Positions 1 through 5,547 of a stretch of 5,547 nt of DNA are shown piece after piece. The first letter of the stretch is position 1; every line of letters starts with the position of its first letter. This DNA comes from M30B66 sp040882555 (lineage in GTDB: Bacteria; Bacteroidota; Bacteroidia; M30B66): NCBI GenBank assembly GCA_040882555.1, contig JBBEBC010000057.1:1-5547 (forward strand). Direction: 5' to 3'. The translations under genes were made by a program, and so were the position numbers. The notes under the pieces were generated by a model. The model had not been told where the DNA came from and did no database searches. It was given only the letters and a program-made list of their open reading frames with translations.

Positions 1-3000
1 TTTCCAATTCGGCTTGTGATTCAGGAATAACATAAGTAAAGTTTGTACTTTCATTAATGCCAATGTTTAAATCTACTAATGGAAAACTCATTTTTCCTTT
101 TATCGTTCCGTCTACATCAAAATTCACACTCCCATAAAATAAATCATTGTCTTCTTTTGTTGAATTCAATGCTTGGAAATTTTTTCCGTATAAGCTCAAA
201 TCAAATTCAGGGTCGGAAATATTCTCTGTTGATATGTAACCATTTAAAGTAAATTTATTACTCCTGTCATCCGCAATTGAAAAGTCTTTCAACGTTATGA
301 TTGAATTATCTATTTCTATTTTATCGTCAAACAAATGAAATTTAGAATTTAATTGGCTAATATTGAAAAGCGCCTCATTAAATTGCAAGTAACCTTGGTA
401 TTTTGAAGAAGTCATACTGCCTTGAATAGCTAATTCACCAGAAATATTTCCTGAAGCATCAGTTAAGCTTTCACCTGAAAGGGTGGAAATAGTTCTCATT
501 CCAATTTTATTTAATTTAAAAGTAAAATCTAACTCAGAGCCTACATTTTGCCTGAAATAATCGCCTCTTATTGCAAGGTCTATATCGCTTCCTTTAAGTA
601 GGATATTAAGATTATAGTCATCACTGTTAACAGATTTGGCATTTAATGATAACCTACCCAGAGAAGCTTTCAAGGCGGTTAAATTATCGATGCTGAAATC
701 AGAATTCAATCCGAAATTACCTGGACCATTACCGAAAACAATATTGCCTTGTAAATCACCTGAGGCTAATAAGTCATCTTTATTAAAAATTGCTAATAGG
801 TTTGCAAGTTTAAAGTTTGCAAATCCGATACCAATATTAGCTTCTGTAGTTTGCATTAAGTTATTTGCAATGCTGATACTTTGATTATTTCTACTTAATA
901 CAAAATTTTGTGCATCAATATATTGAGCTTTAATATTGATTTTATTGTCTGCAGGGATTGACCATGATTCACCTTGTAAAAGAAGTTTTTCAGGATTAAG
1001 ACGTACTGTTAAGTTTGAACTTTTACCTGAGATTTCAGTTCGTACAACATATATTTCTTTTGAACCATCGAAAGCATTGAAATTAAGATTTAAAACTCCA
1101 TCTTTTATATCACCATCAAAAAAAGTTCGCTCCATAACAAGTGGTTGTGCATTGAGCTCATTAAAACCAAATTTGAATTTAGCTTCCTTTTCTGTTAAAT
1201 TAAACTCCATTTTCAAACTATCTAAAGTATTTTTAGCATAATCTAAATATGGAAGATTAAAATTAGCTGTGAGTTTATTCTTCGCCTGATTGAAATCCAC
1301 CTCCAAACTAAGAGTATCCATTGTTATCATTTCCGGCAGTAAAAATTCAGTAACCAATTTTGTTTCTGAAAGTTTCATGTTCATTTGCAACATGACAGGA
1401 TTGCCAATAGAATCGAATGCGACTGTAGAATCTGTAAAATAGCTCTCTAACTGCTGAAGAATGGCGCTGGATATTCTATCAATGCCAGCATTTGCTCTTA
1501 ACTTCCCATTAAGAAAATCACTTTTGATATCTGCTGAAGTGCTATCGTTTGCTACACTTGTAATTAAATCTACCGTGCCTAATGAATAGGGTTTCTCCTC
1601 AAAAACAGCAAGACCTTCTGAAACATGGAAATTAAAATTAAATTCATCGAAATTACCTTCAAAACTGGCATTCAGTAGTAGCTTAGCCTTGATTTGTTCT
1701 TCAGTTAGTCCAAGTGCATATAAATCGGCTCCCACTAAGTTAAAATCTAATGAAATTTTGGGTGAAATCGAATCGAGTTCAATTTTAGAATTAACAACTA
1801 AATCCAAATTTCTATCCATGTAATTCAGTGAAATGCCCCCTTTACCTTCATTCAATTCTCCATCTAATTGAAGAGCTGAATAATCGTATCCACTAAATTC
1901 TAGTTTTGAGAAGTCAGAAGTCAACTTGGCATTCAAATCATTAACCGTTTGTCCATCTCCAGAAGCATCTAACCCAAAAGTAATTACTCCTATTTGGGGA
2001 TTATTTATAATTTTTCCTAAATTAAAATCAATCACATTTAGCTTTGCAGCGAAGGCAAGCCCGTTATGTTGCCTAAACTGTCCTTCAACATTAATTTTAC
2101 CTTCTGGAATGTTGAGTTTGGTTCTAGTTTGAAAATCATCAAGCTTACCTTTAAATTGTGTCTGTAATAGGACCCTCTCTGGAATCGTAATTCCCAAATC
2201 CGTTTCCGAAACAAACTTTCCCAAATCTGACCTCGTTGAGTAAAAAGTAAAATTATCAATGTCCGCAAAGAATTTGTTGAATTCTGCGAGGTTCATAAAT
2301 TCTCCATTTGTTCTGAGTGAAGTATTTTGCCCCCAATTAATCAATAAGTTGTTCAGATTTAACTTAGTCAATGTGCCCTCAGCTTTTGCTTGTCCAGTTA
2401 ATTTGTGAATTGCTAGCTTTTTAATGTATTCGTTTTGGCTTAGTTCAGGTTGAATTCTTAAAACATCATTTACATCTAAAACAAACTGCTTTAAATCAAG
2501 CGTCATGAATAAGTCTTCCGGTTTCTCTATAATACTTTGAATAGAGGCAAACTGTACTTTGAAATCAGTATTAATCATACTATTTCCCGCTTTAATCAAC
2601 AGATTCTCCACTGAAAATTGAGTAGAGTCTAGGGCAGAAGAAAAAGTCAATTGACTCAATGCTAAACCACTTCCTTCATAAAATGAAAACTTTTCGAGCT
2701 GGAGTTTTGCGGATTTATTTTTTGTAAACGCAATGTCTTTTGCTTTAAAATTGAAATTTGTTAAAACAATAAAGTTTGGATTAAAGCTTTTAATTTCCTT
2801 TGGTTTCGCTCCAACTTGATAGTGCAATAGATTATTTTGAAGTGCAATGGATTTAATACCAATATTCCAATTTGGCCAGATAAATGACATAACATCATCA
2901 GGCTTGGCTTGGCCCGGTATTTCTGTTATCGGAGCATCATTCTTTGAATTTACTTTCACCGTAATGCTCGAGTTATTCAAAACGAATTGGCCAATTTCAA

Positions 3001-3871
3001 CATCCTGATTTGCCAAATCAGCTTTAGGCATCTGCAATTCTACATAAGCTAAATTCAATTTGGCATCAATGCTATCGGGCAATGATTCATATTGAACAAT
3101 AACGTTCTTAAGCTTTAAGTTATCGAGCCCCAAAAATGGCAATGCTGTTTCTGTTGAGTCAGAAGTGATACTTGGCTTGGTTTGAAGATAGCTAAATTCG
3201 GTGTCTTCCAAAGACATTTCGGCTACCTGAAATTTCAACTTATTCAAGTCAAAGTCTTTCCCTTCAAAACTAAAAGCCCCCAAATTAAGATTAGCAAAGG
3301 TGCCACTTACGTCATCTTCAAAATTTATCTTGAAATTGGAAAGATTAATCAAACCAATAGAAATTTCAGGCAATTCACTATTTGTCGAACTATTTTGCAC
3401 ATCTGTAGAATCAGATCCAAAAGCATCAATTAAAAATTGATAATTAAAACCTTCAACTGAATCTCTACGAAGAATATTAGCCTGTAACCCTGTCCATTCT
3501 ATATTATCAATCGAAATGGAATTTCCAAGAATAATTGGTAATAGTGGGATGTCGACCTGTAACTCTTCAGAATAAATGAGCGTGTCACCCTTTTGATCCT
3601 CAAGATATAAACCCTGTAAATCAATATCCCCTGAAAACGTAATGAAGAGTTTCTTTATAGAAACAATAGAATGAGTTTTGCTTGAAACATAATTTGTGAG
3701 TTTGCTTACTATTATATCTTGTCCCCAAGGACTTCGCATAAAAAGCACCAATAAAATAAAAAGAGTTAAAACTAGAAGAGTCGTTATGACTAATATCCTC
3801 AAAAATCGCTTCCACGAAGACCGCTTTTCTATGCTGCTATTTTTATCTTTTCTTTTTTGGTCTATTTGCAA
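1..3871 (-). CDS. tamB: TamB/AsmA-like translocation and assembly module protein, partial (C-terminus beyond left edge)
   Basis: The frame is open from 3871 to the window edge (1290 codons, no stop). In Proteobacteria, TamB is an inner-membrane-anchored periplasmic protein that bridges to the outer membrane, working with the BamA-family protein TamA in outer-membrane protein insertion or, as an AsmA-like protein, in phospholipid transport. Visible here: a basic N-terminus (residues 6-22, rich in K and R); one hydrophobic anchor at about 23-45; then RSPWGQ (46-51) and LYLEDQKGDTLIY (88-100), both typical of Bacteroidota TamB. A long run of alternating polar and hydrophobic beta-strand segments follows, with few aromatic or cysteine residues. 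Near the left edge are the conserved NSKFHLFDDKIEIDNS segment (about 1165-1185), NFQALNST with DLFYG (about 1231-1247), and FTYVIP, all from the DUF490/TamB domain. Family proteins of this phylum are usually about 1450-1700 residues, so roughly 200-400 are missing. No in-frame ATG exists before codon 45, inside the anchor, so I chose TTG at 3871. TTG at 3802, preceded by GGAAG, is the alternative but would discard the basic stretch. The family call is firm; the start is uncertain. Confidence 0.88.
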   Translation of the reverse strand, partial: MQIDQKRKDKNSSIEKRSSWKRFLRILVITTLLVLTLFILLVLFMRSPWGQDIIVSKLTNYVSSKTHSIVSIKKLFITFSGDIDLQGLYLEDQKGDTLIYSEELQVDIPLLPIILGNSISIDNIEWTGLQANILRRDSVEGFNYQFLIDAFGSDSTDVQNSSTNSELPEISIGLINLSNFKINFEDDVSGTFANLNLGAFSFEGKDFDLNKLKFQVAEMSLEDTEFSYLQTKPSITSDSTETALPFLGLDNLKLKNVIVQYESLPDSIDAKLNLAYVELQMPKADLANQDVEIGQFVLNNSSITVKVNSKNDAPITEIPGQAKPDDVMSFIWPNWNIGIKSIALQNNLLHYQVGAKPKEIKSFNPNFIVLTNFNFKAKDIAFTKNKSAKLQLEKFSFYEGSGLALSQLTFSSALDSTQFSVENLLIKAGNSMINTDFKVQFASIQSIIEKPEDLFMTLDLKQFVLDVNDVLRIQPELSQNEYIKKLAIHKLTGQAKAEGTLTKLNLNNLLINWGQNTSLRTNGEFMNLAEFNKFFADIDNFTFYSTRSDLGKFVSETDLGITIPERVLLQTQFKGKLDDFQTRTKLNIPEGKINVEGQFRQHNGLAFAAKLNVIDFNLGKIINNPQIGVITFGLDASGDGQTVNDLNAKLTSDFSKLEFSGYDYSALQLDGELNEGKGGISLNYMDRNLDLVVNSKIELDSISPKISLDFNLVGADLYALGLTEEQIKAKLLLNASFEGNFDEFNFNFHVSEGLAVFEEKPYSLGTVDLITSVANDSTSADIKSDFLNGKLRANAGIDRISSAILQQLESYFTDSTVAFDSIGNPVMLQMNMKLSETKLVTEFLLPEMITMDTLSLEVDFNQAKNKLTANFNLPYLDYAKNTLDSLKMEFNLTEKEAKFKFGFNELNAQPLVMERTFFDGDIKDGVLNLNFNAFDGSKEIYVVRTEISGKSSNLTVRLNPEKLLLQGESWSIPADNKINIKAQYIDAQNFVLSRNNQSISIANNLMQTTEANIGIGFANFKLANLLAIFNKDDLLASGDLQGNIVFGNGPGNFGLNSDFSIDNLTALKASLGRLSLNAKSVNSDDYNLNILLKGSDIDLAIRGDYFRQNVGSELDFTFKLNKIGMRTISTLSGESLTDASGNISGELAIQGSMTSSKYQGYLQFNEALFNISQLNSKFHLFDDKIEIDNSIITLKDFSIADDRSNKFTLNGYISTENISDPEFDLSLYGKNFQALNSTKEDNDLFYGSVNFDVDGTIKGKMSFPLVDLNIGINESTNFTYVIPESQAELE

Positions 3872-3892
3872 ACTCTACAAATTTCAATATGA

Positions 3893-3924
3893 CAAATTTA
3901 ATGCTTCTAGCTTAATGTGGCAAA
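3893..3924 (-). promoter_or_regulatory. Bacteroidota-type promoter of tamB
   Basis: Read on the minus strand, TTTG lies at 3924-3921 and TAAATTTG at 3900-3893, separated by 20 bases. This matches the Bacteroidota primary sigma factor consensus (a TTTG or TTG element near -33 and TAnnTTTG near -7, spaced about 19-21 bases). Transcription would begin a few bases past 3893, roughly 3885-3889, giving a leader of only about 15 bases before the TTG at 3871. The exact match, spacing and position in front of tamB support it. AT-rich sequence makes chance matches possible, and no transcript data are available. Confidence 0.6.
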
Positions 3925-4022
3925 ATGAATATTTCTTAGAATATTTGATCAAAAGCACTGTTTGTTTCAATTACTTATTCTCAAAATCCAGCCATGAATT
4001 CATATCAGTTTCCAAAATTAAA

Positions 4023-4074
4023 TAGTTGACAATTATAATTTTGGGTTGACATTGAATTCTCCAATTGTTAACTA
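4023..4074. repeat. Imperfect 12-bp inverted repeat in the tamB upstream gap
   Basis: The arms are 4023-4034 (TAGTTGACAATT) and 4063-4074 (AATTGTTAACTA). They are complementary at 11 of 12 positions, the exception being a G opposite T, with a 28-base spacer. Part of the left arm is echoed by a second GTTGACA at 4045-4051. The repeat lies between the end of the NTF2-like gene and the tamB promoter. It could be a weak transcript-ending or stabilising hairpin, or a protein-binding site. It has little GC and no adjoining T-run typical of an intrinsic terminator, so no function is assigned. Chance is plausible at this base composition. Confidence 0.35.
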
Positions 4075-4162
4075 AATAAAAATCGCTGCAAAGCTAACTT
4101 GTATTTATCAAGAAAACTCTCAATTCTTTACAATTAAAATAATAATAATAATCCAAAAGTAA

Positions 4163-4579
4163 TTAACTAGTATGGTCTACCAAAATCACCCATGTCTTAC
4201 CTTTTTTCATGAAGAGCAGACTAAACCAACCTTCAAATGGTTCATTCGCAGAATAATCAATTCTCCAGTTTCCAGTTACAAACGCACTTTTGTTAGATAA
4301 AAGTATAATAGAAAGAGCATTAAAACTAAGTTGCCCCATTTTATCTCTTGTTGAATAGGTTCTTTTGTAGTTTTCAAGAACAGGTTTCCAGCCATATGTA
4401 ATTCCATTTTTACTAATAAACTTTAAACTATCGTTGTTCCAATAACCTTGCATAAAGCCTTCTAAATCGCCTTCATTCCAAGCAATTACTTGTTTATTTA
4501 AAACACTTAAAACCGCATCAGTTCCTTTCTGAGCGTTTAAATTAGAGAATAGTAGGCTAAGAAATATTATTTTTTTCAT
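4163..4579 (-). CDS. Exported NTF2-like (SnoaL/DUF4440-type) protein
   Basis: This is a 138-residue protein with a short signal peptide: Lys-Lys at 2-3, a hydrophobic core at 4-11, and probable cleavage after Ala16 (Asn-Ala before Gln17), so the mature product is likely periplasmic or exported. The remaining ~120 residues have the size and pattern of a single NTF2-fold domain: an N-terminal helix ending in AWNEGDLEGFMQGYW (33-47), TYGWKPVLENYKRTY (61-75), GNWRI (103-107), and a C-terminal strand pair with KKGKTWVILVDHTS (125-138). The W-x-I/V-x-x-DHTS ending is typical of DUF4440/YybH-like members. Such domains are small-molecule-binding pockets or enzymes of varied function, and no substrate can be assigned. 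The ATG at 4579 fits the signal peptide. There is no clear Shine-Dalgarno, which is usual for this phylum. The gene is 56 bp from a divergent transporter gene and 291 bp upstream of tamB, so it is probably not in an operon with tamB, which has its own likely promoter. An (AAT)5 run at 4138-4152 follows its stop. Confidence 0.85.
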   Translation of the reverse strand: MKKIIFLSLLFSNLNAQKGTDAVLSVLNKQVIAWNEGDLEGFMQGYWNNDSLKFISKNGITYGWKPVLENYKRTYSTRDKMGQLSFNALSIILLSNKSAFVTGNWRIDYSANEPFEGWFSLLFMKKGKTWVILVDHTS

Positions 4580-4635
4580 GAGAAATAGATTGAATATTGA
4601 ATCTAAGTACTGAATTTTACCGATGAATTAACAGA

Positions 4636-5547
4636 ATGCGAAATAAGGAAATAAAAGGATTTGCGTCATTAAAGATTCCTGCATTCAGAAATTTTTTAAC
4701 CGCAAGGTTCTTTCTGACATTGGCAATACAAATGCAAGCAGTAGCCGTTGGGTGGCAGGTGTATCAAATAACTCATGATCCTTTTGCTTTAGGTATTATT
4801 GGTTTAGCTGAAGCGATTCCCTTCCTTTCTCTGGTTCTTTTTGCAGGTCATTGGGCAGACATATACCAAAGAAGGAAACTAGCCACAGGGGCGGTTGCTT
4901 TATTTGCGCTTTGTGCCCTACTACTTTTTATTCTTTCATTTAATCTTGACTTCCTTCCAGAATCAAATCCTCAATACGTTTTTTATGCTATCATATCTAT
5001 AACGGGTGTAGCTCGGGCAATTGCCGGCCCATCAATTAGTGCATTATTGCCTCAACTGCTGAAACGAGAGTTGTATGCAAACGGAGCTGCCTGGAATAGT
5101 TCATTTTGGCAAATAGCCTCAGTTGGAGGTCCTGCTATTGGAGGGCTATTGTATGGATTTGTCGGTAAAGAAATTACCTATTTCGTAGCCTTTGTTCTTG
5201 TGGTTACTTCCCTCTTTTTCTTTTTCAGGTTACCCCTATTCCCTCCGGCTAGATTGAGAAAAGAAAGTATCCGAGAAAGTCTTTCTTCGGGATTAAAGTT
5301 TGTATTTAATCAACCCATAGTTTTAGGAGCTATTTCGCTCGATTTATTTGCGGTGCTTTTTGGAGGTGCAGTTGCATTATTGCCAGTATTCGCAGATGAA
5401 ATTTTACATGTGGGTCCTGAGGGTCTTGGTATTCTCAGAGCTGCGCCTTCTATTGGTGCTGTTTTAACGGCACTTGTCGTCACAAGACATGCACCTATGA
5501 TGAATTCAGGTAAAATCTTATTGGTGTTTGTGGCTCTTTTTGGAGTA
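4636..5547 (+). CDS. MFS transporter, MFS_3/EntS-like exporter family, partial (C-terminus beyond right edge)
   Basis: The frame is open from ATG 4636 to the window end (304 codons); complete family members are about 400-430 residues. It is a multi-pass inner-membrane protein of the major facilitator superfamily, most like the MFS_3 group that includes the enterobactin exporter EntS. Such proteins export small molecules using the proton gradient. Hydrophobic helices are visible at about 19-42, 48-70, 84-102, 114-135, 155-176, 180-198, 227-252 and 265-283, with the last one cut at the edge. The loop between the second and third helices has the MFS motif A form GHWADIYQRRKL (71-82), with Asp75 and the basic Arg79-Arg80-Lys81. 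A segment strongly typical of this group runs from SLDLFAVLFGGAVALLP (234-250) to GLGILRAAPSIGA (263-275). The substrate cannot be read from the sequence. An ATG at 4623 is followed at once by a stop (ATG AAT TAA), so 4636 is the sensible start; no Shine-Dalgarno is visible. The gene is divergent from the NTF2-like gene. Confidence 0.9.
   Translation, partial: MRNKEIKGFASLKIPAFRNFLTARFFLTLAIQMQAVAVGWQVYQITHDPFALGIIGLAEAIPFLSLVLFAGHWADIYQRRKLATGAVALFALCALLLFILSFNLDFLPESNPQYVFYAIISITGVARAIAGPSISALLPQLLKRELYANGAAWNSSFWQIASVGGPAIGGLLYGFVGKEITYFVAFVLVVTSLFFFFRLPLFPPARLRKESIRESLSSGLKFVFNQPIVLGAISLDLFAVLFGGAVALLPVFADEILHVGPEGLGILRAAPSIGAVLTALVVTRHAPMMNSGKILLVFVALFGV

Noticed and set aside
636..1241. 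Two plus-strand open frames (636-884 and 936-1241) of 82 and 101 codons.
   Set aside because: Both lie wholly antisense to the continuous tamB frame, have no recognisable domain, and read like the complement of beta-rich coding sequence.
1926..2268. A plus-strand frame at 1926-2132 and a minus-strand frame at 2038-2268.
   Set aside because: They overlap tamB in other frames. The minus-strand one is out of register with the well-conserved tamB frame, and neither resembles a known protein.
3182..3433. A plus-strand frame of 83 codons.
   Set aside because: It is antisense to the conserved N-terminal third of tamB and has no domain or start signal of its own.
3621..3815. A minus-strand frame of 64 codons starting at GTG 3815.
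   Set aside because: It is the out-of-frame shadow of the tamB membrane anchor; the tamB frame across the same bases gives the expected basic, hydrophobic, then RSPWGQ pattern.
3696..4025. A plus-strand frame of 109 codons reaching into the intergenic gap, considered as a small antisense membrane protein.
   Set aside because: Its start is a GTG deep inside tamB antisense, its composition is that of AT-rich non-coding sequence, and the end of the frame overlaps the likely tamB promoter and the inverted-repeat region.
4138..4152. An (AAT)5 microsatellite just past the stop of the NTF2-like gene, considered for phase variation.
   Set aside because: It is outside any reading frame and not placed between promoter elements, so a change in repeat number would have no evident effect.
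3872..4162. Intergenic gap searched for tRNA, small RNA, riboswitch or an intrinsic terminator.
   Set aside because: No GC-rich hairpin followed by a T-run, no tRNA-like arms and no known riboswitch core were seen; only the promoter and weak inverted repeat could be supported.

Overview
The window looks like an ordinary chromosomal segment of a low-GC member of the Bacteroidota, possibly Cytophagales-like, although the order is a guess. Four things point there: the first protein closely resembles the Bacteroidota form of TamB; its upstream region carries a Bacteroidota-type promoter (TTTG, 20 bases, TAAATTTG); the small secreted protein has a signal peptide ending in Asn-Ala before Gln; and no gene start has a clear Shine-Dalgarno sequence.

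Layout: positions 1-3871 (minus strand) are one uninterrupted reading frame for a very large TamB/AsmA-like envelope protein, cut by the left window edge before its C-terminus. It has no in-frame ATG ahead of its membrane anchor, so it probably starts at a TTG at 3871, just behind the promoter at 3893-3924. Positions 3872-4162 are a non-coding AT-rich gap holding that promoter and an imperfect 12-bp inverted repeat. Positions 4163-4579 (minus) encode a small exported NTF2-like protein (SnoaL/DUF4440 type). A 56-bp gap separates it from a divergent gene at 4636 (plus), a major facilitator superfamily transporter of the MFS_3/EntS-like type, cut by the right edge after 304 codons.

The three genes have no evident shared pathway. 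TamB is an envelope-spanning protein of outer-membrane assembly or lipid transport, the NTF2-like protein is probably periplasmic, and the transporter is an inner-membrane exporter. The only regulatory link suggested by the layout is the short divergent region between the last two. No RNA genes, mobile elements, CRISPR arrays or phage signs were seen, and I do not see a previously undescribed system here. The most useful observations are the non-ATG start with its promoter, and the unusual neighbourhood of tamB.
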